The notes under the pieces: model-generated
Told to the model about the DNA's origin: nothing
Seen by the model: the letters and a program-made list of their open reading frames with translations, nothing else
Databases searched by the model: none
Made by a program: the position numbers and the translations under genes
Source of the DNA: Chryseobacterium camelliae
Lineage (GTDB): Bacteria > Bacteroidota > Bacteroidia > Flavobacteriales > Weeksellaceae
Length of the DNA stretch: 64,000 nt
Direction: 5' to 3'
Assembly (NCBI RefSeq): GCF_030818575.1
Contig: NZ_JAUTAL010000001.1
Span: forward strand, 3,968,001 to 4,032,000
Part shown: positions 26,014 to 35,502 of the stretch, piece by piece
Layout: every line of letters starts with the position of its first letter
Numbering within the stretch: position 1 is the first letter of the stretch

Positions 26014-26427
26014 ATGCCTACTATTCAACAATTAGTAAGAAAAGGAAGAGCCACGCTTGCCAAGAAGAGCAAATCGGCTGCCCTTGATTCTTGTCCACAA
26101 AGACGTGGTGTATGTACGAGAGTATATACTACTACACCGAAGAAACCTAACTCTGCACTAAGAAAAGTTGCAAGGGTAAGACTTTCTAACGGTAAAGAAG
26201 TTAACGCCTACATCCCGGGCGAAGGACATAATCTTCAGGAGCACTCGATAGTATTGGTAAGAGGCGGAAGGGTGAAAGACCTACCGGGAGTACGTTACCA
26301 CATCGTAAGAGGTGCATTAGACACTGCAGGTGTAAATGGAAGAACACAGAGAAGATCTAAGTACGGAGCTAAGAGACCTAAACCAGGTCAGGCACCAGCT
26401 GCACCAGCTAAAGGAAAGAAAAAATAA
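26014..26427 (+). CDS. rpsL: 30S ribosomal protein S12
   Basis: A 137-residue decoding-centre protein. The loop TPKKPNSALRK (41-51) keeps the lysines whose change gives streptomycin resistance, and GGRVKDLPGVRYH is also standard, so the allele looks wild type. The C-terminus has a short Ala/Pro/Lys tail (PGQAPAAPAKGKKK) beyond the E. coli length. First gene of the str operon. Confidence 0.98.
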   Translation: MPTIQQLVRKGRATLAKKSKSAALDSCPQRRGVCTRVYTTTPKKPNSALRKVARVRLSNGKEVNAYIPGEGHNLQEHSIVLVRGGRVKDLPGVRYHIVRGALDTAGVNGRTQRRSKYGAKRPKPGQAPAAPAKGKKK

Positions 26428-26450
26428 TCATTAAATAAGGTACAGAAACA

Positions 26451-26927
26451 ATGAGAAAGACAAAAGCGAAAAAAAGACCGTTGTTACCAGATCCTCAGTT
26501 TAATGATCAATTGGTGACTAGATTCGTAAACAACTTGATGCTTGACGGTAAGAAGTCAATCGCATTCAAAATATTCTATGATGCATTAGAAATCGTAGAA
26601 AACAAAAAAGGGGAGAACGAAAAGACTGCCCTTGAAATCTGGAAAGATGCCCTTACCAATGTAATGCCTCACGTAGAAGTGCGTTCAAGAAGAGTAGGAG
26701 GAGCTAACTTCCAGATTCCAATGCCAATCAGAGCTGACAGAAAAATTTCTATGGCAATGAAATGGTTAATCAAGTATGCAAGAGCAAGAAATGATAAATC
26801 TATGGCACTTAAGCTTTCTGCTGAAATCTTAGCTGCTTCAAGAGAAGAAGGTGCTGCTTACAAAAAGAAATCCGATACTCACAAAATGGCGGAAGCAAAC
26901 AAAGCTTTCTCACACTTCAAATTCTAA
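26451..26927 (+). CDS. rpsG: 30S ribosomal protein S7
   Basis: A 158-residue protein that organises the 3' domain of 16S rRNA. Begins MRKTKAKKRPLLPDPQF and has VEVRSRRVGGANFQIPM, both characteristic. Lies between rpsL and fusA with gaps of 23 and 6 bases. Confidence 0.98.
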   Translation: MRKTKAKKRPLLPDPQFNDQLVTRFVNNLMLDGKKSIAFKIFYDALEIVENKKGENEKTALEIWKDALTNVMPHVEVRSRRVGGANFQIPMPIRADRKISMAMKWLIKYARARNDKSMALKLSAEILAASREEGAAYKKKSDTHKMAEANKAFSHFKF

Positions 26928-26933
26928 TCTGAA

Positions 26934-29051
26934 ATGGGAAGAGATCTTAAATTTACTAGAAATATTGGTATTGCCGCTCACATTGATGCCGGTAAGACGA
27001 CCACTACAGAAAGAATTTTATTCTATACGGGTAAAACCCACAAAATCGGTGAGGTTCACGAAGGTGCCGCTACAATGGACTGGATGGAGCAGGAAGCAGA
27101 AAGAGGTATCACCATTACTTCTGCTGCAACTACTTGTTCTTGGAACTTCCCAACAGATCAGGGAAAAACTTTGCCTGAAACAAAACCTTACCATTTCAAT
27201 ATCATCGATACACCGGGACACGTTGACTTCACTGTAGAGGTAAACAGATCTCTAAGGGTATTGGATGGTCTTGTATTCTTATTCTCTGCCGTAGACGGTG
27301 TAGAACCTCAGTCTGAAACCAACTGGAGACTTGCTGACAACTACAAAGTAGCGAGAATGGGATTCGTAAACAAAATGGACAGACAGGGTGCTGACTTCTT
27401 GAACGTTGTAAAACAAGTAAAAGAAATGTTAGGATCCAATGCAGTTCCAATCGTTTTACCAATCGGTGCTGAAGAAGATTTCAAAGGTGTTGTAGACTTA
27501 ATCAAAAACAGAGCGATCATCTGGGATGATGCAGGACAGGGTGCTACTTTCGAGGTAGTTCCGATTCCTGATGACATGAAAGATGAAGTTCTTGAATACA
27601 GAGAGAAGTTAGTAGAAGCAGTAGCAGACTATGATGAAACTCTGATGGAGAAATTCTTTGAAGATCCGGATTCAATTTCTGAAGACGAAATCAACGAAGC
27701 ATTAAGAAAAGCTACCATCGATTTATCCATCATTCCTATGACTTGTGGTTCTTCTTTCAAAAACAAAGGAGTTCAGTTCATGCTGGATGCGGTTTGTAAA
27801 TATCTTCCTTCTCCACTGGATAAAGACGATATCAAAGGTACAAACCCTGATACGGATGCTGAAATCACAAGAAAGCCGGATGTAAAAGAGCCTTTCTCTG
27901 CATTAGCATTCAAGATTGCCACTGATCCGTTCGTAGGTAGACTGGCATTCTTCAGAGCTTATTCAGGAAGACTTGATGCAGGTTCTTATATCCTGAACAC
28001 AAGATCAGGAAACAAGGAAAGAATTTCCAGAATCTATCAGATGCACGCGAATAAGCAAAACCCTGTAGAATTTATTGAAGCAGGAGATATCGGTGCAGCA
28101 GTAGGATTTAAAGATATTAAAACAGGAGATACCCTATCTGATGAAAAGAACCCTATCGTTCTTGAATCTATGATCTTCCCGGATCCGGTAATCGGTATCG
28201 CTGTTGAGCCTAAAACGAAAGCTGACCAGGATAAAATGGGTAACGCTCTAGCAAAACTTGCTGAAGAAGATCCTACATTCCAGGTTAAAACTGACGAGGC
28301 ATCAGGACAAACGATCATTTCCGGTATGGGTGAGCTTCACCTGGATATCATCGTTGACCGTATGAGAAGAGAGTTCAAAGTAGAAGTTAACCAGGGGCAG
28401 CCTCAGGTTGAGTACAAAGAAGCTCTTACCAAAACAGCTAGCCACAGGGAGGTTTACAAAAAGCAATCCGGAGGTAGAGGTAAGTTCGCAGATATCGTAT
28501 TCGAAATCGGTCCTGCAGACGAAGGTAAAACAGGTCTTGAATTCATCAACGAAATCAAAGGTGGTAATATTCCAAGAGAATTTATCCCTGCGGTTGAAAA
28601 AGGATTCAAGGAATCTATGAAGAACGGTCCGTTGGCAGGTTTCGAAGTTGAGGCAATGAAAATTACCCTTAAGGACGGATCTTTCCACGCGGTTGACTCC
28701 GATCAGCTATCTTTCGAATTAGCCGCTAAGATGGGATTCAAAGAAGCTGGTAGAGCTGCTAAAGCAGTAATCATGGAACCTATCATGAAGCTTGAAGTAG
28801 TAACTCCGGAAGAATACATGGGGGATATCGTAGGTGACCTTAACAGAAGAAGAGGTACTGTGAACGGTATGGACGACAGAAACAACGCTAAAGTAATCAA
28901 AGCTTTCGTTCCTCTTTCTGAAATGTTCGGATACGTAACTTCATTAAGAACCTTATCTTCAGGTAGAGCTACGTCTTCTATGGAATTCGAAAAATACGAG
29001 CCGGCTCCGACCAATGTTGCTGAAGAAGTAATCGCTAAAGCTAAAGGTTAA
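26934..29051 (+). CDS. fusA: elongation factor G
   Basis: A 705-residue translocase GTPase. The G motifs are AHIDAGKTTT (15-24), DTPGHVDFT and NKMDRQGAD, followed by domains II-V ending in the RTLSSGRATSSMEFEKYEPAP region. Length and order are normal for the bacterial EF-G family, and its place in the str operon supports the main housekeeping copy. Confidence 0.98.
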   Translation: MGRDLKFTRNIGIAAHIDAGKTTTTERILFYTGKTHKIGEVHEGAATMDWMEQEAERGITITSAATTCSWNFPTDQGKTLPETKPYHFNIIDTPGHVDFTVEVNRSLRVLDGLVFLFSAVDGVEPQSETNWRLADNYKVARMGFVNKMDRQGADFLNVVKQVKEMLGSNAVPIVLPIGAEEDFKGVVDLIKNRAIIWDDAGQGATFEVVPIPDDMKDEVLEYREKLVEAVADYDETLMEKFFEDPDSISEDEINEALRKATIDLSIIPMTCGSSFKNKGVQFMLDAVCKYLPSPLDKDDIKGTNPDTDAEITRKPDVKEPFSALAFKIATDPFVGRLAFFRAYSGRLDAGSYILNTRSGNKERISRIYQMHANKQNPVEFIEAGDIGAAVGFKDIKTGDTLSDEKNPIVLESMIFPDPVIGIAVEPKTKADQDKMGNALAKLAEEDPTFQVKTDEASGQTIISGMGELHLDIIVDRMRREFKVEVNQGQPQVEYKEALTKTASHREVYKKQSGGRGKFADIVFEIGPADEGKTGLEFINEIKGGNIPREFIPAVEKGFKESMKNGPLAGFEVEAMKITLKDGSFHAVDSDQLSFELAAKMGFKEAGRAAKAVIMEPIMKLEVVTPEEYMGDIVGDLNRRRGTVNGMDDRNNAKVIKAFVPLSEMFGYVTSLRTLSSGRATSSMEFEKYEPAPTNVAEEVIAKAKG

Positions 29052-29069
29052 TATTTAAATTAGATTAAA

Positions 29070-29375
29070 ATGTCACAAAGAATCAGAATAAAACTTAAGT
29101 CTTACGATTACAATTTGGTAGATAAGTCTGCTGAGAAAATCGTAAAAACGGTAAAGGCTACCGGTGCTGTGGTAAACGGTCCGATTCCATTGCCAACCAA
29201 CAAGAGAATCTTCACTGTATTGAGGTCTCCGCACGTAAACAAAAAAGCAAGAGAACAGTTCCAGCTTTCTGCTCACAAGAGATTGATGGATATCTATTCT
29301 TCTTCTTCTAAAACGGTGGATGCTCTAATGAAATTAGAGTTACCAAGCGGTGTAGATGTTGAAATTAAAGTGTGA
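29070..29375 (+). CDS. rpsJ: 30S ribosomal protein S10
   Basis: A 101-residue protein with the S10 pattern (MSQRIRIKLKSYDYNLVD, GPIPLPTNKRIFTVLRSPHVNKKAREQ split by normal sequence). In most bacteria it is directly followed by rplC; here a terminator and 5.5 kb of other genes come first. Confidence 0.98.
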   Translation: MSQRIRIKLKSYDYNLVDKSAEKIVKTVKATGAVVNGPIPLPTNKRIFTVLRSPHVNKKAREQFQLSAHKRLMDIYSSSSKTVDALMKLELPSGVDVEIKV

Positions 29376-29403
29376 TAACGTGCACTTAAGCCGTGATTAT
29401 ATA

Positions 29404-29436
29404 AAATCCGTTCCTGAAAAGGAGCGGATTTTTATT
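29404..29436 (+). terminator. terminator after rpsJ
   Basis: Stem AAATCCG (29404-29410) / CGGATTT (29425-29431), with inner TCC/GGA pairing and a T-rich tail. It would end the str transcript before the accessory block. Confidence 0.8.
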
Positions 29437-29803
29437 TTATAAATGTTTTTGGTGTTGGACATCAACACTGAAATCTCAAATTTTACAAACACAGAAGGCT
29501 ATAGCTATATTTAAATATAGAACTGGACATATAGTTTACCGAACAAATCGGACTGAATAAAGGCCCTTCTAAATTCATGGGACTGCTTGCAACGGTATTC
29601 ATAAATCTATGAAGATAAAGGTAACTTCAGGTTGGCACTCGTTGAAAGTTATCGGATTACCAAGACCTGCAACAGGCAAGTATCTCCTTAAGGGTTTTGC
29701 ACAGCAGAAACAGGAAGAATACACCAAGCGAAACTGTGGAAACTGATTCCCTTAAAATAACCTTAAAAATAGCTCTTCGGCGGAGTTTTTGCTGCTTCGA
29801 TGG
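29437..29803. other. intergenic region at the break in the ribosomal run
   Basis: No gene I can support. It contains a perfect 16-base palindrome (CTATATTTAAATATAG, 29505-29520) and a 45-codon + strand ORF (29609-29746) beginning MKIKVTSGWHSLKVIG and rich in Lys/Gln/Gly, with no recognised homology. The region may be debris of an insertion event, but no transposase motif or terminal repeat is visible. Confidence 0.4.
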
Positions 29804-29818
29804 TATAACTTTAATGTA

Positions 29819-30325
29819 ATGAATGGTTCAAATAAAAATATTTTTGAAAGATTTTCAAACTGGGCAACAAAATTCACAGGCAGTTCTTCCGCTTTTATTG
29901 CAGCTACTTTAATCGTTATCATCTGGGGAGCTTCAGGCCCCATTTTCAAGTATTCTGAAACGTGGCAGCTGGTGATCAATACTGGAACGACAATCATCAC
30001 ATTCCTGATGGTATTTTTAATTCAGAAAGCCCAGAATAAAGATTCCAAGGCAATACAGATCAAATTGAATGAGCTTATCGCTGCCAATGAAAAAGCGAGC
30101 AACAGGATTGTAGACATTGAAGACCTCACAGAAAAGGAACTGGATCAGCTGCATTGCTATTATGAGAAGCTTGCTGATTTTGCCGAAGAGGATGAAGATA
30201 TCCACGCCTCACACTCTATCGATGCTGCACAAAGGAATCAGGACCATAAAGATGAACTGTTCAGGAAAAAGCATGACGAATGGCTGAAACAACAGGCACA
30301 ACAAGAAAAAAAGGAATCATTTTGA
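29819..30325 (+). CDS. low-affinity iron permease family (FET4-like) membrane protein
   Basis: A 168-residue protein with two transmembrane helices (about 22-40 and 53-71) separated by a short loop, the pattern FERFSNWATKFTGSSSAF, IIWGASGPIF and NTGTTIITFLMVFLIQKAQNKDSKAIQIKL matching the small bacterial proteins annotated as low-affinity iron permease. The C-terminal 90 residues are acidic, then basic and helical (ELDQLHCYYEKLADFAEEDE, His-rich DIHASHSID). Transport activity in this bacterial family is an annotation by homology with yeast FET4, so it is not certain. ATG at 29819 is chosen over an upstream frame extension. It is convergent with the next gene. Confidence 0.75.
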   Translation: MNGSNKNIFERFSNWATKFTGSSSAFIAATLIVIIWGASGPIFKYSETWQLVINTGTTIITFLMVFLIQKAQNKDSKAIQIKLNELIAANEKASNRIVDIEDLTEKELDQLHCYYEKLADFAEEDEDIHASHSIDAAQRNQDHKDELFRKKHDEWLKQQAQQEKKESF

Positions 30326-30336
30326 TCCCTTTTTTT
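30306..30336. terminator. bidirectional terminator overlapping a stop codon
   Basis: AAAAAAAGG...CCTTTTTTT with an inner ATCA/TGAT pairing and one mismatch, centred on the TGA stop of the iron-permease-like gene and facing the stop of the convergent gene. Confidence 0.75.
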
Positions 30337-30339
30337 CAT

Positions 30340-33030
30340 TTATTTCATAAAATAATCAAGATAGGAGCAGCTTCCCATAAGCTTCTGTGCAGTCTGCGTA
30401 TCTGCATATTGGTTTCTCAGGACCGTAAAATAAGTTCTGTATCTCTGATTCTTGATGTCATCAAGTTGGTTCTGGTGGGCATCTTGCTTTTCAGACCATT
30501 TCGGATCTGAATAATCTATATTTACATTGCTGTTGGCTTCATACTGATAGTATTTACCCTGCTCTGCACTGGCCATTTGAAACAAGATCCTGGTTTTCTG
30601 CTCCCTGTCTGTTGAAAGGCTAAGAGCTTTATTGTAATATCCGATACTAAGGTCAAAATTGTCTGGCTCCAGATAAGACAGGCTAGGGAAATTTTTATAA
30701 TAGTACTGATAGGTTATTTTCCTTTTCTGATTCTGGAAATCATATTTTCCCCCATTGGTATTATCGAGGTCCATCACGAATAGCTGTCTGTAATACCCCA
30801 GTATTGATGTATTATAAAGCAGGTTTCCAATCAGCTGGTTGGCCTTTGCCGCCTTCGCTCCCTTGCTATTTCCTGCCTGTTTAAGCCGGAGCAGTGCATC
30901 GGCGAGCTCGAGTTTGTTCATGGAAGGCTTGATGAAAGGGAATGCGGAATAATCTTCTTTTTCCATACTTTCTGCCGGGCTGCTGGTATAGCTTACCCAG
31001 ACATTATGTCCGAACACCAGATCGGGAATATTACTAAATCCATTGTACGCACCGGTAGCATACTTCATCGGAACTATGGTATTGGCCTGATCACTCCAAT
31101 CCTTCCTTGGGATGCCCGAAAAGTTCTGCGCTTTCACATAATACGACTTGGCATTAGCGAAATCTCCCAGTTTCATCGCATGGTCACCATAGATTAAAGC
31201 GAAAAAAGCGTCAATATTTCCCACATCATCCAAATTTTCAGCAATAATTTGCTGTTCAAATTCGGTTTTCTGAGGTTTGCGGTAAAAAGCTTCAACATTT
31301 TTTACCAGATTCAGGTCCGGACCATATTGCAGATCAGAAAGTTTATTGCTTATCAGGAAAGATTTGGCGTCTTCTCCCTGAAGGAAATACCGGTTCGCCA
31401 GGACATCTTTCAGAAAATCTTTTGTTGAAGGACTGGGAATATAATAATCAGCATTTGATGTACTGTCTTTTTTCTGGTCGGGCTGATCTTTAAAATAGGC
31501 AGCATAGTTTTTCATCAGATGATCTTCGTAATCTGCATCAATCCTTGGTTGTGAAACAATATCATTCAGCAGCTTCATCCTTTGGATCTGTTCCTTATAT
31601 TCGGGGTTAGAGGTTTTGATAGACTGGAGGATCTCGGTGCTTGCTTTGTAATCTTTTTTCAGAAACTTCAGATAAGCATCGGCGATCTGCCAGTATTCGT
31701 CGGCGGTTTTCTCTTTCACTTTATCAGTGAACTTTTCCAGGTCTTCCAGAAAATCCTTTTTCTGTTCATCATAATAATAATTGTTCTTGGTGAACAATGG
31801 GATCCTGTTAGGATTATTCAGCAGTTTCTCGTCATCCTCTTCGGTTGCTGTATCTGAATCGCCTTTTTTCGGACTGCTGAAAAGATTTTTAAAGAACCTG
31901 ACAACTTTCTGCCAGAATGAAAGCTCTTTCTTTTCGGTTACTGACGTAGTCGAAGTGCTGGCTTTTGCCGGGTTATCTGCAGAATCCGTCTGAGTGATCG
32001 TATTACTATTATCATAATAATAGATGGGAAGGTAGCTTCTTTCGAGTTCATTGATGCTTCTTACAGCCATCACTTTCAGGATTTCGGAATCAGGGTTGAT
32101 TGCGTACATCTTTTCCATTACCGGAATCGGATTCGTGAACTCATCGTAGCCCAGAAGAAAATACGCCATATTTTTATCTTCATCAGTCTGCGCCCTTTTC
32201 AGCATATTGTTGAAGGCGGCCGTATCCGAAAGTTTCATGGATACAAATGCGGATTCTTTACGGCTCCTGCTGTCTTTGAATACCTGAAAGAAGTTCCAGT
32301 TTGCTTCACTGTCCTGCCCAAGTCCACGCTGGGCTCCGGCAAGCTGATCCAAAGCCATAATGTAAGGCGCTCCCTTTAGTTGGATAGGCTGTACATAGGT
32401 TTTGAAGGCATGTACAGCAGCATCGTAATTCCGGGTGTAATGGTTAAAGCGAACCAGCTGATATCCGTACCGCTGTTTGATCTCAGGATTGCGGGCAGTA
32501 TTGTACAGGGAAGTCAGAGCGGAAATGGTTTTCTGATAATCCAGGCTGGTCGCATTTAGAGTGTTTTGCGGCCCGCTGTAAAAAAAGGCGTTCGGATTAG
32601 CCACATATTTGATCCGCATGTAAGGCTCCAGATATTTGGCTTCAATCAGGTAATCTACCGCTTCGCTGTATTTCCGGTAGAATCCTGGGCCGGCTTTGAT
32701 CAGCAGCGGATTAGTAGTATTGCCTTTTTTCAGCGCATTAAGATCATTGATGCTCATCTTATTCACCAGATAATCGGTCTCTGCATAAGAAAACTGGTTG
32801 TTAAAGAATCTCTTCCAGGCATCAATGTTTTCATCGGGGATTTCAGAAGGCTTGAAATCAGCATAGAACCTTGTTGAATAGCTGTGCAGAAAAGGCAGGT
32901 AAGATTTATCCTTAATGATGCTCTGCGTAAAAAGATTGAAATATTCGTAATCAGGATCAGACCATGCACAGGCCTGAGAATAGGTATAGAAAAGGGATAC
33001 GGCAGCAAGTGAAAGAAAATATTTTCTCAT
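30340..33030 (-). CDS. large secreted helical-repeat protein, unknown function
   Basis: An 896-residue exported protein with a signal peptide (MRKYFLSLAAVSLFYTYSQA) ending at about residue 20. The mature part is rich in Tyr, Asn and amphipathic helices that recall TPR-like pairs (for example YNTARNPEIKQRYGYQLVRF and DHAMKLGDFANAKSYYVKA), with a Ser/Thr-rich, then basic amphipathic insert near 345-390 (KKELSFWQKVVRFFKNLF). No catalytic motif or C-terminal T9SS signal is seen. It is the last gene of a leftward group of three placed inside the split ribosomal region. Confidence 0.75.
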   Translation of the reverse strand: MRKYFLSLAAVSLFYTYSQACAWSDPDYEYFNLFTQSIIKDKSYLPFLHSYSTRFYADFKPSEIPDENIDAWKRFFNNQFSYAETDYLVNKMSINDLNALKKGNTTNPLLIKAGPGFYRKYSEAVDYLIEAKYLEPYMRIKYVANPNAFFYSGPQNTLNATSLDYQKTISALTSLYNTARNPEIKQRYGYQLVRFNHYTRNYDAAVHAFKTYVQPIQLKGAPYIMALDQLAGAQRGLGQDSEANWNFFQVFKDSRSRKESAFVSMKLSDTAAFNNMLKRAQTDEDKNMAYFLLGYDEFTNPIPVMEKMYAINPDSEILKVMAVRSINELERSYLPIYYYDNSNTITQTDSADNPAKASTSTTSVTEKKELSFWQKVVRFFKNLFSSPKKGDSDTATEEDDEKLLNNPNRIPLFTKNNYYYDEQKKDFLEDLEKFTDKVKEKTADEYWQIADAYLKFLKKDYKASTEILQSIKTSNPEYKEQIQRMKLLNDIVSQPRIDADYEDHLMKNYAAYFKDQPDQKKDSTSNADYYIPSPSTKDFLKDVLANRYFLQGEDAKSFLISNKLSDLQYGPDLNLVKNVEAFYRKPQKTEFEQQIIAENLDDVGNIDAFFALIYGDHAMKLGDFANAKSYYVKAQNFSGIPRKDWSDQANTIVPMKYATGAYNGFSNIPDLVFGHNVWVSYTSSPAESMEKEDYSAFPFIKPSMNKLELADALLRLKQAGNSKGAKAAKANQLIGNLLYNTSILGYYRQLFVMDLDNTNGGKYDFQNQKRKITYQYYYKNFPSLSYLEPDNFDLSIGYYNKALSLSTDREQKTRILFQMASAEQGKYYQYEANSNVNIDYSDPKWSEKQDAHQNQLDDIKNQRYRTYFTVLRNQYADTQTAQKLMGSCSYLDYFMK

Positions 33031-33099
33031 TTGATAAATAGTGTTTTGGTTGATAGCAGCCTATTCAGGGTTTTAAACCTTGACAAGGCTTAATAAAGC

Positions 33100-34081
33100 T
33101 TAAAAATTAAAATTTTGTCCTTGGACAAATCTATGGTCCAGCTGATAATAAACAATTGCAAAATTAGGGATTTTCTTTTCCAGGAAGCGGACAACGTCCC
33201 GGAGCTGATCATGTGAAATCTCTTCTACTTTGATCCTGAAACCTTTGCTCAGGTAACTGCCAAAATAGAATCCGTCCTGTTCAATCTCTATTTCGTTTTC
33301 AGAAATCCTTTTAAACTGGCTCTTGTCTAGGTCTTTTATGGAAAGTCCGTTAATCAGCTTATGCTTTTTCAGGTGATTGGTCACAATTCCCCATGAATAG
33401 ATAGGAAGGGCTGCTTCGATATTCCGGATTGGGTAATGATCAATATCTGAAAGGTAATTTTTCAGGGTATTGACATCAAGGATCGAATTTTTACCTGAGT
33501 TTTCCAGCGGTGAAGACGTGGAGTAGCACATAAGGTAAACTTTCTGTACGGGTGGTATACCGGTCTTCTTTTTGTCTTTTACCTGATGGAGCCTAAGCGT
33601 ACAGGTGATTGTTTTACCGGAAATCTGCTTCAGCTCCTTCAGGAAAGCAAAATAATCATCGCGTGTCCCGGAGGTCCAGTCACAATCAACCTGAATTTCA
33701 GGAGCAGTGTCCAGATGATATTCTGCAATTTTGTCTTGGATCAGGCGGTTGATATTTTTCGCGAGCAGGGAAATGCCGTCCCTGGGGATATGCAGAAATG
33801 TCCTGTTGGTTATAAATACAACCGGAACTATCTTCTTACGGGTGACGAAGCTCTTATCTTTCGTTAAGATGCCTACAGGCTGAATATTTCCTGCTGTTTT
33901 ATCCACATCAAAAAACCTTGTATAGAGATAAGGTGAATCAGCATTGTTTAGAGCTTTTTGTTCATCAGAATTCAGGGCAAGCTTTGTTTTTCCAGTAATA
34001 AAAAGTATAAGGATGGCTTTCTTTCTCAGAGCAGGAAATGATGATTAAGGCAATGAGCCACCAAAACCTTGATACCTTCAT
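33100..34081 (-). pseudogene. lipoprotein gene interrupted by a one-base frameshift
   Basis: The frame from the ATG at 34081 encodes a clear lipoprotein signal (MKVSRFWWLIALIIISC, Cys17) and CSEKESHPYTFYYWK, then reaches a TGA 21 codons after the Cys. Another frame continues with no stop from the same place (KLALNSDEQKAL, SPYLYTRFFDVDKTAG) to 33100. The two join without loss if one A is removed from the AAAAA run at 33991-33987. The total span of 982 bases equals 327 codons plus one base. The ATG overlaps the stop of the upstream gene (TGATG), which supports this start. The intact product would be a 326-residue lipoprotein of unknown function, ending with a beta/helix pattern such as FYFGSYLSKGFRIKVEEI. 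A sequencing error in the homopolymer is as likely as a real mutation. Confidence 0.8.
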
Positions 34082-34494
34082 CAGCGATAAAGTTTGCCTG
34101 AGCATGGACAATTCAGTTTGGCCTGTTCTGAAACAGGACAACAGCCATCCGATTTTTTAACCGTTCCCTTTTCATCGGTAAGGTAAATAGTATCCTTATC
34201 GAATTTTACGTAAAAAGTTTCGTTGTAAGTTTTGAAGTGGACTTTCATGACCTTCGGGTTGTATTTCCCGGCGTTAACCTCTTCTTTTGTTTCTTTTCCG
34301 TCTGCCTGGTTAACCTGGATGAAACCGAAATATACATTCCCATTGCTTTTTACATCAAGATAGTAAGCCGGGGTTCCGGAGCCATTGGTTCCATCTTCAA
34401 TGACAAAGTCCCTTTTCCCAGTAAAAGGCGCCTTAGACTGCGCATAAGACATCATACAGATGCATACTAGTACGATACCCAGAAAATGTTTCAT
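34081..34494 (-). CDS. small secreted protein, unknown function
   Basis: A 137-residue protein with signal peptide MKHFLGIVLVCICMMSYAQ. The mature part is a small beta-rich domain (KRDFVIEDGTNGSGTPAYY, VYFGFIQVNQADG, KVMKVHFKTYNETFYVKF) with a Cys-rich C-terminus (DGCCPVSEQAKLNCPCSGK). Start chosen at 34494 because upstream in-frame codons would not give a signal peptide. It is translationally coupled (TGATG) with the frameshifted lipoprotein gene downstream. Confidence 0.75.
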   Translation of the reverse strand: MKHFLGIVLVCICMMSYAQSKAPFTGKRDFVIEDGTNGSGTPAYYLDVKSNGNVYFGFIQVNQADGKETKEEVNAGKYNPKVMKVHFKTYNETFYVKFDKDTIYLTDEKGTVKKSDGCCPVSEQAKLNCPCSGKLYR

Positions 34495-34527
34495 AATTTT
34501 TTTTAGCAAACACATCAAAAATTGCAC

Positions 34528-34738
34528 CGTAGTATGTTAAAAATATTGCCTGAACTGTTGCTCACTGGAATGACATCATGTGCTTTTCAGGGACAGGAAA
34601 AAGAATAAAGGTAACCGGAAATTTTAAAAGCCGTTTACCCTCACCATTTAGATTTCCAAATACTTTTTTCATTCCGTTAATTTTAATGAGGCTCCAATCT
34701 TCTAAATCATTAAAAATCAAAATATTTTATAGTAAAAA
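34528..34738. other. intergenic region before rplC
   Basis: Part of a 380-base spacer between the leftward accessory genes and rplC. I see no gene; the rplC promoter lies at its right end. Confidence 0.5.
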
Positions 34739-34769
34739 TTTGCCAGTTTGAAAATTATCCATAAATTTG
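34739..34769 (+). promoter_or_regulatory. promoter of the rplC (S10-spc-alpha) run
   Basis: TTTG (34739-34742), a 19-base spacer and TAAATTTG (34762-34769). The leader to rplC would be about 100 bases, long for this genome, so it could carry a control site for ribosomal protein feedback. No clear hairpin was found in it. Confidence 0.65.
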
Positions 34770-34875
34770 CACACTCATTTTAGGGGCGTAGTATGCCTAC
34801 ATCAGACGTAGAAATTACTTCAGACCTCCTGAAAATGATGATAAATAAAGGATAAATTTTATTATAATATAAACA

Positions 34876-35502
34876 ATGTCAGGTATTATTGGTAAAAAAA
34901 TCGGTATGACATCTTTGTTTAACGAAGACGGGAAAAACATTCCTTGTACAGTTATTCAAGCTGGTCCATGCTCGGTTTTACAGGTCAGAACCCTTGAAAA
35001 GGACGGTTATAAGGCTGTTCAGTTGGGTTTCGATGACAAGAGTGAGAAGAACGTTGGTAAAGCGTTAGCTGGTCATTTTAAAAAGGCTGGTTCTGCTCCT
35101 AAAGCTAAATTAGTAGAATTCTACAGAGAATTCGTTGATGAAGTAAAAGTAGGAGAGGAAGTAAAAGTTGATTTATTCGCTGAAGGCGAGTTTGTTGACG
35201 TAACAGGAACTTCTAAAGGTAAAGGCTTCCAGGGTGTTGTTAAAAGACACGGATTTGGAGGTGTAATGCAGGCAACTCATGGTCAGCACAACAGACTTAG
35301 AGCTCCAGGTTCTATCGGTGCTGGTTCAGACCCTTCAAGAGTATTCAAAGGGATGAGAATGGCTGGAAGAATGGGAGGTAAGCAGGTAACTGTACAAAAC
35401 CTTCAGGTATTAAAAGTGGATCAAGAACAAAATCTTTTAGTAGTAAAAGGTGCTGTTCCGGGAGCTAAAAATTCTTATGTAATTATCAGAAAATGGAACT
35501 AG
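34876..35502 (+). CDS. rplC: 50S ribosomal protein L3
   Basis: A 208-residue protein near the peptidyl-transferase centre. MSGIIGKKIGMTSLFNEDG and the extended loop GFGGVMQATHGQHNRLRAPG are characteristic. First gene of the S10-type run because rpsJ is displaced. Overlaps rplD by 10 bases. Confidence 0.98.
   Translation: MSGIIGKKIGMTSLFNEDGKNIPCTVIQAGPCSVLQVRTLEKDGYKAVQLGFDDKSEKNVGKALAGHFKKAGSAPKAKLVEFYREFVDEVKVGEEVKVDLFAEGEFVDVTGTSKGKGFQGVVKRHGFGGVMQATHGQHNRLRAPGSIGAGSDPSRVFKGMRMAGRMGGKQVTVQNLQVLKVDQEQNLLVVKGAVPGAKNSYVIIRKWN

Noticed and set aside
28302..28688. 128-codon frame on the - strand inside fusA
   Set aside because: Antisense to a highly conserved gene; not credible as a gene.
29609..29746. 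45-codon ORF after rpsJ
   Set aside because: No family recognised, no promoter or signal peptide, and it may be debris; described in the region entry and not called as a gene.
29437..34738. Accessory block as a prophage or integrated element
   Set aside because: No integrase, transposase, tRNA target or flanking direct repeat was found.
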